Counted from the stretch's first letter, positions 14,070-22,950 are shown. The stretch is 24,365 nt of DNA from an uncultured bacterium (GCA_905215015.1 CAJMOS010000034.1:1-24365), one strand, 5' to 3'. The notes: generated by a model from the sequence alone, not told the origin. Numbers and translations are program-made.

Positions 14070-15053
14070 TTAGCCGTTGGCAAGCATAGCAGAAAACGGG
14101 AACAAAAGCAAAGCCCCCAGCTCCGTTTCTCCTGCCTGCACCATCAAAAGGCGGTCGATTCCCATCGCCACCCCGCTTGTCTGCGGGAAATGCTGGAACA
14201 AATCGGCGAAGGAAAGGTCGACATTCGGAATCGGAAGCCCGCTGTCCGTCCGCTCGGAGACCAGCTTCGCGTACTCCCTCCGATAGTAGTCCCGGACTGT
14301 TTCCACATCCCGTTCCTCGTCGTAGCAGTTGGCGATCTCCACGCCGCGCATGTACATCTCCCATCGCTTGCGGTAATTTCCGTCCCGTTTGGCCAGACAC
14401 TCGATCTGTTCTGGGTAACGGTCCAGCACCAAAGGCTTGTCCTGGGGCAGGTTGGGCTCGACCAAGGTGAGGAAGATCCGGTTGAAGGTATCCTCCCAAG
14501 GCTCTGGCTTGTCGCTGGCCATCAGGTCCAGCCTCCTGCAAGCCTCTCGTAGGTCTGCCTGTCGTTGGCATGCGTCCAGGTCGACATGGGCGAACTCCCA
14601 CATCGCTTCCTGCATCGTCATCCTCCGGAAAGGAGGAAGCAGGTCCTTGCTGGTCCCCTTGGGAGCCGTGCTGGCAATCAGTTCCTCGGTCAGGGGAATC
14701 GAGTCCTGCTCGTCATAGCCGACCGTGTAATACTCCAGCATGGTGAACTCGGGGTTGTGCACCTCGCCTACCTGCTCGCTGTTGCGGAAGCAATGGCAGA
14801 ACTGGTAGATCGAGCCGAACCCCTCGGCAATCAGCCGCTTCATGAATACCTCGGGGGAGGGGACAAGGTAGAAATTCCTGCTTCCGAGGAACTCGTTGGT
14901 GAAGGTGGTCTCGAAGTCCTGGATGGTCGCTTCGGGTATCAGGTCGGGAGAGAGCAGCGGGGTGTCGACCTCGGTGTAGTCCTTTCCATCAAAAAATGCG
15001 CGCATTTGTCTGAGCAGCGCGCTACGCCGTAAGGCACATGTCTTTCTGTCCAT
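14070..15053 (-). CDS. epmA: EF-P lysine ligase EpmA (PoxA/GenX)
   Basis: 327 residues (E. coli EpmA is about 325). A class II lysyl-tRNA-synthetase-like catalytic core without the anticodon-binding domain, which attaches (R)-beta-lysine to EF-P. Motif 1 region: FFDGKDYTEVDTPLLSPDLIPEA. Motif 2: QFCHCFRNSEQVGEVHNPEFTMLEYY. Motif 3: SGVAMGIDRLLM. Start at the ATG at 15053 (MDRKTCALRRSALLRQ). A TTG twelve codons upstream coincides with the predicted -35 box and is therefore unlikely. There is no Shine-Dalgarno, and the -10 box lies 7 bases before the ATG, so the mRNA is probably leaderless. Efp follows directly. It is divergent from mnmE. Confidence 0.94.
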   Translation of the reverse strand: MDRKTCALRRSALLRQMRAFFDGKDYTEVDTPLLSPDLIPEATIQDFETTFTNEFLGSRNFYLVPSPEVFMKRLIAEGFGSIYQFCHCFRNSEQVGEVHNPEFTMLEYYTVGYDEQDSIPLTEELIASTAPKGTSKDLLPPFRRMTMQEAMWEFAHVDLDACQRQADLREACRRLDLMASDKPEPWEDTFNRIFLTLVEPNLPQDKPLVLDRYPEQIECLAKRDGNYRKRWEMYMRGVEIANCYDEERDVETVRDYYRREYAKLVSERTDSGLPIPNVDLSFADLFQHFPQTSGVAMGIDRLLMVQAGETELGALLLFPFSAMLANG

Positions 15054-15060
15054 GCCTGCG

Positions 15061-15089
15061 ATTCTAGAGAGGTCCTTTTGCTTAGGCAA
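15061..15089 (-). promoter_or_regulatory. Promoter of epmA-efp, leaderless layout
   Basis: On the minus strand, TTGCCT (15089-15084), a 17-base spacer and TAGAAT (15066-15061), then 7 bases to the ATG at 15053. Good matches to both boxes. Confidence 0.7.
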
Positions 15090-15106
15090 GGGAGGACCTG
15101 TTCGGA

Positions 15107-15135
15107 TTGCCCAAAGGCCGCTAACCTTCTATACT
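15107..15135 (+). promoter_or_regulatory. Promoter of mnmE-mnmG-rsmG-ftsK, near-leaderless
   Basis: TTGCCC (15107-15112), a 17-base spacer and TATACT (15130-15135). The ATG at 15146 is 10 bases beyond the -10, so the leader would be about 3-4 bases. No Shine-Dalgarno. It lies back to back with the epmA promoter, the two -35 boxes being 17 bases apart. Confidence 0.7.
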
Positions 15136-15145
15136 CAATCCGATT

Positions 15146-16444
15146 ATGGACACCTACTGCACTGACGATATCATTTACGCGCTGGCGACCGGGTGGGTAC
15201 GCTCCGCCCTCGCAATCATCCATATCAGCGGGAAGGGGTGTATCACCCGTTTCGCTCCGGTCTTCACCGCGAGCCGGAAACTGCTTTCCGCCCAGAACGG
15301 GACCTTGGTCTATGGCGAGGTGAAGGGAATCGACCAAGTGGTCGTATCCGTCTATCGTGATGGCCATGGCTACACCGGGGAGGAGGCCCTCGAAATCTCC
15401 TGCCATGGCAGTTTGGTGGGCATCCAGAAGCTTTTGGACACATGCAGGCAACTTGGTTTCCGTCAGGCGGGCAGAGGGGAGTTCACCTATCGCGCTTTCG
15501 TCCACGGCCGTATGGACCTGACCCAGGCCGAGGCGGTCGAGGAACTGGTCGACAGCATGAGCGACAAAGGGCAGAGCCAGGCCCTCGGACGCCTGAACGG
15601 CAGCCTGAAGGCAAAGCTCTCCGAGGTGCGGAAGCGGTTCCTGCAGGCGATGGCGGCTATCGAGGTCCAGCTGGACTACAGCGAGGACGAGCTTGACGAG
15701 TTCACCTTCCCGAGGGAACAACTCGAATCCATCGTTCGTGACGTCGAGAGCCTTGACGCCACCTATCAGGTCGGCCGCCTGTACGGTGAAGGGGCCAAGG
15801 TGGTGCTGGCCGGACAGACCAATGTCGGCAAGAGCAGCCTGTTCAACCTGTTGCTCCACGAGCAGCGGGCCATTGTCAGTCCGGTGCCTGGGACGACGAG
15901 GGATTGGCTGGAGGAGCGTGTGGTCATCGACTCGATTCCCATCCGGCTCTACGACACGGCAGGGCTTCGCGAAAGCGGCGACGTCGTCGAGAGCGAGGGA
16001 ATCAGCCGTACCAAGGGACTGCTCGCAGAGGCTGACCTGGTTGTGTATCTCCATGAGGACGGTGATGGAAAGACGCCCGAGGGTGGGCGAGTGCTTTCCG
16101 TCTGGGCGAAGAACGACCTGGTTCCCCACGAAGGGCTTGCCATCAGCACCAAGACCGGAGAAGGAATCAAGGAGTTGCTTGCGGCGATTGCGGCCCGGCT
16201 CCGGGAACGCCTTCCCGAGAGCGAGGGCGAGGTGGTCGTCCAGTCCAAGCGGCAGCATGAGCTTCTGGGCGAGATCGTGAAGGACGTCTCCTCCGCCTTG
16301 GCTTTGGAAAGCCAGGGAGTGCCGCTTGATATCGTCAGCAGCGTATTGCAGGAGGGGCTTTCCGCCCTCGGTGAGATTACCGGAGCGGTGACCAGTGCGG
16401 AAATCCTGGAGACGATCTTCTCCGGGTTCTGTGTAGGAAAATGA
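15146..16444 (+). CDS. mnmE: tRNA modification GTPase MnmE
   Basis: 432 residues (E. coli 454). With MnmG it installs the carboxymethylaminomethyl group on wobble U34 of tRNAs. N-terminal tetrahydrofolate-binding domain (about 1-115) with the EALEISCHGS and GRMDLTQAEAVEELV signatures, helical domain, and inserted G domain: G1 GQTNVGKS at 223-230, G2 GTTRD, G3 DTAGLR, G4 AKND. The C-terminal catalytic Cys is in the terminal FCVGK (Cys429). The G domain is slightly short in the stretch before G4. The ATG has no RBS, in keeping with a near-leaderless transcript. It is the first gene of a four-gene operon; mnmG starts 3 bases after its stop. Confidence 0.97.
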   Translation: MDTYCTDDIIYALATGWVRSALAIIHISGKGCITRFAPVFTASRKLLSAQNGTLVYGEVKGIDQVVVSVYRDGHGYTGEEALEISCHGSLVGIQKLLDTCRQLGFRQAGRGEFTYRAFVHGRMDLTQAEAVEELVDSMSDKGQSQALGRLNGSLKAKLSEVRKRFLQAMAAIEVQLDYSEDELDEFTFPREQLESIVRDVESLDATYQVGRLYGEGAKVVLAGQTNVGKSSLFNLLLHEQRAIVSPVPGTTRDWLEERVVIDSIPIRLYDTAGLRESGDVVESEGISRTKGLLAEADLVVYLHEDGDGKTPEGGRVLSVWAKNDLVPHEGLAISTKTGEGIKELLAAIAARLRERLPESEGEVVVQSKRQHELLGEIVKDVSSALALESQGVPLDIVSSVLQEGLSALGEITGAVTSAEILETIFSGFCVGK

Positions 16445-16447
16445 CCT

Positions 16448-18259
16448 ATGGATTATGATGCGATTGTCATCGGCGGCGGACACGCCGGAATTGAGGCCAG
16501 CCTCGCGCTGGCCAGAATGGGATTCTCCACGCTCGTGATCACCCAGAGCCTGGATGCGATCGGACGCCTTTCGTGCAACCCCGCCGTCGGCGGACTGGCC
16601 AAAGGCAATATCGTGCGCGAGGTCGACGCGCTTGGCGGGGAAATGGGCCGTCTGATAGACAAGAGCATGATCCAGTTCCGGATCCTGAACCGTCGTCGCG
16701 GCCCCGCCGTCCAGTCCCCCCGGGCCCAGGCCGACAAGTTCACCTACAGCCGGATTGCCAAACAGACGCTGGAGGCCCAGAAGGGGCTGCACCTTTTCAT
16801 GGACACGGTGGTCGACTTGATGGAAAACCCCGACCATTCCTACGCCGGGGTCGTCACCGAGCGGGGACACCGGATCACCAGCCGGGTCCTCGTGCTGACG
16901 ACCGGGACCTTCATGGAAGGGCGGATTTTCATCGGCGAGTACGACGCCCGGTACGGACGTTTGGACGAACCGGCCGCCATCGGGTTGGGGACCAGCCTGA
17001 GGCGCCTCGGCTTCGAGGTGGGAAGGCTTAAGACCGGAACCCCCGCCCGGGTCCGGCGTTCCTCCCTGGACCTGGATGCCATGGAGAAGCAGGACGCGGA
17101 TCCCGTTCCGCTTCCTTTCAGCTTCTCCGATACGAAGATCGACCGGCCGATGGTGCCCTGCTACATCACCTGGACGAACGACCAGGTCCATGAAATCATT
17201 CGCCAGAACATCAGTCGGTCGCCCCTGTATGGGGGCAAGATTGTCGGCAAGGGGCCGCGGTACTGCCCCTCGATCGAGGACAAGGTGGTGCGCTTTCCCC
17301 AGCGGGACCGTCACCAGGTCTTTATCGAGCCGGAGGGCATCGGTACCGAGGAGATGTACCTGAATGGTCTTTCTTCGTCGTTGCCTGAGGATGTGCAGAG
17401 CGCCTTCATCCATCAGGTGAAGGGCCTGGAGCATGCCGAGATCATGCGCCCCGGCTATGCGGTCGAATACGATTTCCTCAATCCCCGTGGACTGTATCCG
17501 TCGTTGGAGAGCAAGCGGATGAGCGGGCTGTTCGTCGCCGGGCAGACCAACGGCACGAGCGGCTACGAGGAGGCCGCCTGCCAAGGACTGATTGCCGGCA
17601 TCAACGCCGCCCAGAAGCTGAAGGGGGAGCCACCGTTGGTCTTGAAGCGCAACGAGGCCTATATCGGAGTGCTGATTGACGATTTGGTCACCATGGGAAC
17701 CAACGAGCCCTATCGCATGTTCACCAGTCGCGCCGAATACCGTCTGCTGCTCCGCCACGACACCGCCGACCAGCGGTTGACCCCGAAGGGATACCAGGTG
17801 GGGTTGCAAAGCGGAGAGGCGCTGGAGCGCCTGAAGCGCAAGATGGAGGGGATCGAAGCGGTCAAGGAGTTGTTGCGCGGCCGTTCCTACGAGCAGAAGA
17901 ACGCCCTGCAGGCGCTGAAGATGCCCGAGGTGGAGATCGACCGGATGATCGGCGCGATTCCCGAACTGGCCGGATACGACGAATCTGTTCGCTATCAGGT
18001 GGAACTCGATGTAAAATACCAAGGGTACATCGATCGTGAGGACCGGGAGATTTCCCGTTTCGAGCGCCTCGAGGGAATGGCCATCCCTGCCGGTTTTGAT
18101 TATGACAAGGTCCAGGGGTTGAGTTTCGAGAGCAGGGAGAAGCTGAAGAAGGTGCTCCCGATTTCGGTTGGACAGGCGAGCCGCGTCAACGGAGTGCGCA
18201 TGAGCGACATCGCCCTGCTGATTCTGCACTTGCAGAGAAAGGAACATATCCATGCATGA
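16448..18259 (+). CDS. mnmG: tRNA uridine-5-carboxymethylaminomethyl synthase, FAD subunit MnmG
   Basis: 603 residues (E. coli 629). FAD- and NADH-dependent partner of MnmE in U34 modification, cytoplasmic. FAD-binding GGGHAG at residues 9-14, then the family signatures SCNPAVGGLAKGNIVREVD, GLKTGTPARV-like RLKTGTPARVRR, and GQTNGTSGYEEAACQGLIAG. MFTSRAEYRLLLRHDTADQRLTP marks the central helical region, and the C-terminal helical part includes VKYQGYIDRE, used for MnmE and tRNA contact. Starts 3 bases after mnmE and overlaps rsmG by 8 bases (ATGCATGA), which indicates translational coupling. Ordinary member of the family. Confidence 0.98.
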   Translation: MDYDAIVIGGGHAGIEASLALARMGFSTLVITQSLDAIGRLSCNPAVGGLAKGNIVREVDALGGEMGRLIDKSMIQFRILNRRRGPAVQSPRAQADKFTYSRIAKQTLEAQKGLHLFMDTVVDLMENPDHSYAGVVTERGHRITSRVLVLTTGTFMEGRIFIGEYDARYGRLDEPAAIGLGTSLRRLGFEVGRLKTGTPARVRRSSLDLDAMEKQDADPVPLPFSFSDTKIDRPMVPCYITWTNDQVHEIIRQNISRSPLYGGKIVGKGPRYCPSIEDKVVRFPQRDRHQVFIEPEGIGTEEMYLNGLSSSLPEDVQSAFIHQVKGLEHAEIMRPGYAVEYDFLNPRGLYPSLESKRMSGLFVAGQTNGTSGYEEAACQGLIAGINAAQKLKGEPPLVLKRNEAYIGVLIDDLVTMGTNEPYRMFTSRAEYRLLLRHDTADQRLTPKGYQVGLQSGEALERLKRKMEGIEAVKELLRGRSYEQKNALQALKMPEVEIDRMIGAIPELAGYDESVRYQVELDVKYQGYIDREDREISRFERLEGMAIPAGFDYDKVQGLSFESREKLKKVLPISVGQASRVNGVRMSDIALLILHLQRKEHIHA

Positions 18260-18890
18260 GAGTCTGATGCGCCAGTGCCTAGAGCAGATGCGGGTGAGTC
18301 TTGATGACAGGCAGATGGAACAGCTTTCCACCTACGACGGACTGCTCCAGCGCTACAATCCCGAAATCAAGATGTGCAAGGCCGAGGGCGATGATTTCAT
18401 CATCCGCCACTACGCCGACAGCCTGGTCGGCGTCCCCCTGCTGACGCAGATTGCTTCGCACTACCATCATCCTACCATAGCCGACTTGGGTAGTGGAGCG
18501 GGTCTTCCAGGCATTCCCCTGGCCATCGCCTTGCCCGGCTACCGGTTTGTCCTGATCGAACGGATGCACAAGCGGGCGGATTTCCTCCGGCTTGTCATCG
18601 ATGCCTGCAAACTGGACAATGTCGGTGTCCTTGAGCAGCGGCTGGTCGAGGTCGAAAAGCGGTTTACGATTGTAACCTGCCGGGCTTTTCATCCCTTTTA
18701 CGATATAGAGAGAGAAGTCGATTCCGTGTTGGCGGAAGGTGGCATGCTGATGCTGTACAAGGGCAGGAGCGAGACCATCCAGGAGGAATTGGCCCAGGTA
18801 AAGGGTGGGTGGCGCTTCGCCGTCCATCCGGTTGCCGTGCCAATGCTGGACGCGGAAAGAGCCCTCGTCATTGGAACAAGGAAACTGTAA
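18252..18890 (+). CDS. rsmG: 16S rRNA (guanine527-N7)-methyltransferase RsmG
   Basis: 212 residues. SAM-dependent methylation of 16S rRNA G527, formerly GidB. The SAM-binding loop is ADLGSGAGLPGIPLAIA (residues 78-94), followed by the acidic strand end FVLIERMHKRADFLR. The IRHYADSLVG segment near 51-60 is the family's N-terminal signature, and VTCRAFHPF matches the ARAFxP region. The ATG overlaps the end of mnmG, with AAAGGA about 10 bases upstream. ftsK starts directly after the stop. The mnmG-rsmG order is the common bacterial arrangement. Confidence 0.95.
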   Translation: MHESLMRQCLEQMRVSLDDRQMEQLSTYDGLLQRYNPEIKMCKAEGDDFIIRHYADSLVGVPLLTQIASHYHHPTIADLGSGAGLPGIPLAIALPGYRFVLIERMHKRADFLRLVIDACKLDNVGVLEQRLVEVEKRFTIVTCRAFHPFYDIEREVDSVLAEGGMLMLYKGRSETIQEELAQVKGGWRFAVHPVAVPMLDAERALVIGTRKL

Positions 18891-21800
18891 ATGGCAACAC
18901 ATATGAAGAAGAATGGGGGCCGAAGGCGCGTCACTTCGGTGTTGGGCATCGCTGGATTCGCGCTGACGGCAGGAGTGGCCGTCCTCGCGTACGGAAAGTA
19001 CCGAGGGGAAATCTTGCCTGACGTGCTTAGCCGGTATCTGGAGGAAATCGATAGCCGTTTCGGCGTGTTTTTGCTGGGAAAGGCTTCCCTGATTCCTCCT
19101 GCGTGCCTGCTCTTTTTGTTGTCCTTGGGTTTCTTCGCGCTGCGCAAACGTCATTTCTTCACCTTGTTCCTCTATCCCTTGTATGTCGCCATGTATCTGA
19201 CTGCCAATTTTCTGGCGGGAATGGCCGTGACTCCCAGCCATGTCTGGCCGGAGCCCCTGTATGCCATGTTGGAGGGGGGAACCAGCAAACCCGTGATTGC
19301 CTTTCTTGTCGTCATTCTGGTTTTGGTCGCCGAAGTGTTGGTCACGATTCTCTTCTCGTTGATCGTCTCCCCGCTGAACGCCAGGTATGTCCGCAGGGCG
19401 GAGTTCCGCCAGAGGAAGGAGGAGCACGACCGCGAGCTCCAAGCCGACGGGACCGCCAAGGATGAGGCGAAGGAACAGACCGTCGCCGTGCAGAAGCAGA
19501 ACGCGAGGGAGGCAAGGATTGCCGCCAAGCGCCAGGCTAAGCTGGAGAAGCGAGAGGCAAGGCTCGCGGCAAAGGCGGCGCGCAAGGCAGAGAAAGCCAA
19601 AGCGCAGGAACAACGGCCCGCCGAGACAGTCCCTGAGCCGGAGAATGAGGTGACGGTCACCGTCCCGGTCCAGCAGGATGACGGGCATCTGCGCTTCCCG
19701 AAGGTGATGGAGGTGCCCACCATCGACAATCTGTTGAAGAAAGACGAGCAAAAGCCTGCTCCACCCAAGGGTACCTGGAACATCCCCCAGAACCAGCAGC
19801 CTCAGCCTGCCGGCCCTTCCATGCTGGATCTGGTCAAGGACAAGGTCCAGCACGATTATCCGATAGCTGGCGGAGAGGGTGCCCGGAGCGCTCAGCCGTC
19901 CCAGGGGCCGAATGCCTCCGGCGGGGAGAAGAAGCAGGTCTCCGGCCTGCTGCAAGGGGCGATGGAGCGGGTAGGGTGGCATAAAAAGGAAAAGGCGAAA
20001 CCGGCCAGCTCAACGCTGCCGGGGCAAGGGAAAGGCCTGCTGTACGAGGCTGTCGAGGAGAACCTTCGCAAAAACAAGGAAATCGCCAACATGGGTTCCT
20101 CCTTCAGCAAGGTGGTCCCCGACAAGGAGAGCGACGTCATGCGCCCTGTCGAGGAACAGGAGGCAGCCCTTCGGGGCAAGCCCAAGGTCGTGACCCCGGC
20201 CGTAAAGGAAGACCCGCTTTCCAGTGTCTTTGCCGCTCCTGACGAGAAACCCCAGCCTACCCGGATTATGACCAGTCCTATCCCGAAAGCCGTAGAGACC
20301 CGGAACAAACTGGCGGACGCTCCGCCGTCCTTCTCCACGCAAAAGGCTGTCGAACCGCGGCCAGTGGCTGCGGTCCCTGTCCCAAGCGCTCCGCAGAATG
20401 CGGAAAAGCCGATGGCGAACCCCCTGCTGCCCCATCCTGCGGAAAAGGAGCCGGTAAAGGATGACGACATGCTGGATGACCTGCAGAGCATTTGTGGGGT
20501 CGGTGGACTGTCGAGCGCCAACGCGGGCAAAAGCGCCCTGCTGAACCGCAAACAACTGGATTATCAGGCTCCGCCGGTTGATATTCTGGTTGATTATCCG
20601 GCCGCAAGCCAGGAGGTGGACGAGCTCACCCGCCAGAAAGGGGACCGTCTCATCCAGACGCTCGACGAGTTCGGTGTTTCGGTGACCCCCGTCTCCATCA
20701 TCAAGGGCCCGACGGTCACGATGTACGAAATCGCTCCGGCAGCGGGCGTGAGGGTCAACAAGATCATGGGCCTTGCCGACAACATCCAGCTGAGCCTGCC
20801 TGCCACCCAGGTGCGTATCGTCGCTCCGATTCCGGGCAAGAGCTGTGTGGGTGTCGAGGTGCCGAACGCGACCCGCACCACGGTTGGCTTCAAGGAAATG
20901 CTTCCCGCGCTGGATCTGAAGGACTACAAGCTCCCGATGATTCTGGGAAGGAACCTGCTGGGAGAGCCGATTTGCTGCGATGTCTCCAAGACTCCGCACC
21001 TGCTGATCGCCGGTGCGACCGGCAGCGGCAAGTCAGTCTGCGTGAACAGCCTGATCTGCTCGATTCTCTACAAGAAGAGCCCACGCGAGGTACGCATGGT
21101 GATGGTGGATCCGAAGGTGGTCGAGCTGCAGATGTACAACGGCATCCCGCACCTGCTCACCCCGGTCATTACCGACAGCAAGAAAACGTTGAAGATCCTG
21201 GATTTCTGCCTGGATGAGATGGACCGCCGCTACCGGTTGCTCGAGGGGCTGAGGACCCGGAGCATCATCGGCTACAACGAGAAGATCGCCCAGGGCGGCA
21301 TCGCCCGGGAGAAGATGCCCTACATCATCGTCATCATCGACGAGTTCGCAGATCTGATGAACACGGTGGGCAAAGAGCTTGAGCAGAAGGTTTCCCGGCT
21401 GGCTGCCATGAGCCGTGCCGTCGGCATCCATTTGGTGCTGGCGACCCAGCGTCCTTCCGTGGACGTCGTCACCGGCATCATCAAATCCAACCTTCCCGGC
21501 CGTATCGCCTTCATGGTCAACAGCGCCGTCGACAGCCGCATCATCCTGGAGCAGACCGGAGCGGAGAAGCTTTTGGGCAAGGGGGACATGTTGTACCTGA
21601 ACCCGGCAGACCCGACCCCACAGCGCATTCAGGGCGCTTTTCTCAGCGACTCGGAGTGCGAGAAGATCGTCGACTTCGTCTCTGCCCAAGGGGAGCCTGA
21701 CTATATCGACGAGGCTTTCCTGGAGGATGAGCCGGATCGCGACGCCAATATCGACGGATTCGACGAGGACATGCAAAGCACGGCTGACGAGGAGGATCTC

Positions 21801-22040
21801 TACCAGCAGGCGCTTGCCATCGTCGTGGAGCGCAAGAGCGCAAGCGCCTCGTTCCTGCAGAGACGGTTGCGCATCGGTTACAACCATGCCGCCCGTCTGG
21901 TGGAACAGATGGAGGAGGAGGGTGTGGTCGGGCCGGCCAACGGCAGCAAGCCGAGGCCGCTCCTCCGCTACCCCGGATCCCCGTCGCTGCAGCAGCTGGA
22001 TGCTGGTGCGGCTCCGACGGCCGACGACATCGGGCAATGA
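18891..22040 (+). CDS. ftsK: DNA translocase FtsK/SpoIIIE family
   Basis: 1049 residues. Hexameric ATPase that pumps chromosome termini through the division septum. Four predicted N-terminal membrane helices (about 13-34, 66-83, 87-110, 132-156). A long charged and proline-rich linker (about 160-560) begins with an Ala/Lys/Arg/Glu-rich stretch that is probably coiled coil. Then alpha and beta motor domains: Walker A IAGATGSGKSV near 706, Walker B YIIVIIDEFADLM, and LATQRPSVDVVTG. The C-terminal gamma winged-helix (DLYQQALAIVVERKSASAS to GVVGPANGSKPRPLL) recognises polar DNA motifs such as KOPS and contacts XerD in model species. The ATG abuts the rsmG stop, with AAGGAA about 7 bases upstream. 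Last gene of the operon. Confidence 0.96.
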   Translation: MATHMKKNGGRRRVTSVLGIAGFALTAGVAVLAYGKYRGEILPDVLSRYLEEIDSRFGVFLLGKASLIPPACLLFLLSLGFFALRKRHFFTLFLYPLYVAMYLTANFLAGMAVTPSHVWPEPLYAMLEGGTSKPVIAFLVVILVLVAEVLVTILFSLIVSPLNARYVRRAEFRQRKEEHDRELQADGTAKDEAKEQTVAVQKQNAREARIAAKRQAKLEKREARLAAKAARKAEKAKAQEQRPAETVPEPENEVTVTVPVQQDDGHLRFPKVMEVPTIDNLLKKDEQKPAPPKGTWNIPQNQQPQPAGPSMLDLVKDKVQHDYPIAGGEGARSAQPSQGPNASGGEKKQVSGLLQGAMERVGWHKKEKAKPASSTLPGQGKGLLYEAVEENLRKNKEIANMGSSFSKVVPDKESDVMRPVEEQEAALRGKPKVVTPAVKEDPLSSVFAAPDEKPQPTRIMTSPIPKAVETRNKLADAPPSFSTQKAVEPRPVAAVPVPSAPQNAEKPMANPLLPHPAEKEPVKDDDMLDDLQSICGVGGLSSANAGKSALLNRKQLDYQAPPVDILVDYPAASQEVDELTRQKGDRLIQTLDEFGVSVTPVSIIKGPTVTMYEIAPAAGVRVNKIMGLADNIQLSLPATQVRIVAPIPGKSCVGVEVPNATRTTVGFKEMLPALDLKDYKLPMILGRNLLGEPICCDVSKTPHLLIAGATGSGKSVCVNSLICSILYKKSPREVRMVMVDPKVVELQMYNGIPHLLTPVITDSKKTLKILDFCLDEMDRRYRLLEGLRTRSIIGYNEKIAQGGIAREKMPYIIVIIDEFADLMNTVGKELEQKVSRLAAMSRAVGIHLVLATQRPSVDVVTGIIKSNLPGRIAFMVNSAVDSRIILEQTGAEKLLGKGDMLYLNPADPTPQRIQGAFLSDSECEKIVDFVSAQGEPDYIDEAFLEDEPDRDANIDGFDEDMQSTADEEDLYQQALAIVVERKSASASFLQRRLRIGYNHAARLVEQMEEEGVVGPANGSKPRPLLRYPGSPSLQQLDAGAAPTADDIGQ

Positions 22041-22045
22041 AAGGG

Positions 22046-22078
22046 AAGGCCGCCCCGCTTTTCGGAGCGGCCTTTCTT
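22046..22078 (+). terminator. Intrinsic terminator after ftsK
   Basis: AAGGCCGC pairs with GCGGCCTT (8 bp), with a further inner CCG/CGG pairing and a T-rich tail (TTTCTT), starting 5 bases after the ftsK stop. Confidence 0.88.
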
Positions 22079-22119
22079 GTGTATCTTGCTAGCTAGAACT
22101 TTTTGAAAAGAGGCGTGCT

Positions 22120-22950
22120 ATGAGCGCAGTTGCGAAACTGGGAGACCATGTCGTCAAGAATGGCCAGGTGATTCCGAGCGACCAGGCGGTGGTGCCGGTC
22201 GCGCTGCGGGAGGTGCAGTATGGGTTCCAGACCTACGAGTCTCTCCGCGTGCTGCATGGCGAGGTCGTCCATCTTGAGGACCATTTGGAGCGTTTGCGCC
22301 ACTCTTGTGAAGGCATCCGGCTGGTCCCCCCTTGTTCTTATGAGGAAATCGGCGCATGGGTCCATCTGCTGATCGAGATGGACCATATCGGGGATGCAAC
22401 CATGAAGATCCAGGTCTACGGCGGACCACAGGCCATGTGTTTCGTCATGGCTGCCCCGTTGCTTTCCTATCCCGAGAGCTCCTACAGGGATGGAGTGAAG
22501 GCGATCACCTACCATGGAGAACGCCTGCTCCCCACCTGCAAGACCGGCAACCTTCTGCTCCAGTACATGGCTTTGGAGGAGGCGAAACGCCAGGGAGGCT
22601 TCGAGGCGATCCTCGTCGACCGGAAAGGAGACGCATTGGAGGGCACCAGGTCGAATTTCTACGCCTTCCATGACGGGAAGCTCTACACGGCTCCTGATGA
22701 AGAGGTGCTCGGAGGCGTGACCCGTGCACGGGTCCTGAAGGCTTGCAGGCAGTTCGGCATCGAGGTGGTGTTCCGTTCTCCCAAGGAGAGTGAGCTGGAT
22801 GCGGGCTGCTACGACGAGGCGTTCATCAGCGCCACCAGCATGGCCGCCATGCCGATCTCCCAGATCAACAAGGTCCACCTTCCAGGGGACCGCAAACGCA
22901 CGCTTGCCATCTGCAAGATGGTCCGTGACTGGGAATTGACCGATAACTGA
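22120..22950 (+). CDS. Class IV PLP-dependent aminotransferase (branched-chain / D-amino acid type)
   Basis: 276 residues, fold-type IV PLP enzyme. Catalytic Lys141 in PTCKTGNLLLQYMALEEAK; PLP-contacting Glu174 and the phosphate-binding loop in EGTRSNFYAF; GGVTRARVLK and the late FISATSMAAMPISQI segment are typical of the family. Size is that of D-amino-acid transaminase or aminodeoxychorismate lyase (about 275-285), shorter than most BCATs (300 or more). The sequence alone does not decide between these substrates. AGAGG lies 6 bases before the ATG at 22120. It is flanked by terminators on both sides, so monocistronic. No convincing promoter was found; the only candidate is an extended -10-like TGC-TAGCTA at 22087-22095. 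Confidence 0.9.
   Translation: MSAVAKLGDHVVKNGQVIPSDQAVVPVALREVQYGFQTYESLRVLHGEVVHLEDHLERLRHSCEGIRLVPPCSYEEIGAWVHLLIEMDHIGDATMKIQVYGGPQAMCFVMAAPLLSYPESSYRDGVKAITYHGERLLPTCKTGNLLLQYMALEEAKRQGGFEAILVDRKGDALEGTRSNFYAFHDGKLYTAPDEEVLGGVTRARVLKACRQFGIEVVFRSPKESELDAGCYDEAFISATSMAAMPISQINKVHLPGDRKRTLAICKMVRDWELTDN

Noticed and set aside
15054..15089. Upstream TTG start extending epmA by 12 codons
   Set aside because: The TTG is the predicted -35 hexamer, the -10 lies between it and the ATG, and the length from the ATG matches known EpmA proteins.
14939..18331. Very long open frame on the minus strand opposite mnmE and mnmG
   Set aside because: It mirrors two clear, well-conserved genes on the other strand in GC-rich DNA. 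Its protein has no recognisable domain and no RBS or promoter is associated with it.
22083..22119. Promoter for the class IV aminotransferase
   Set aside because: A TAGAAC or TAGCTA -10-like box is present, but no -35 lies at a suitable distance outside the ftsK terminator; not convincing.
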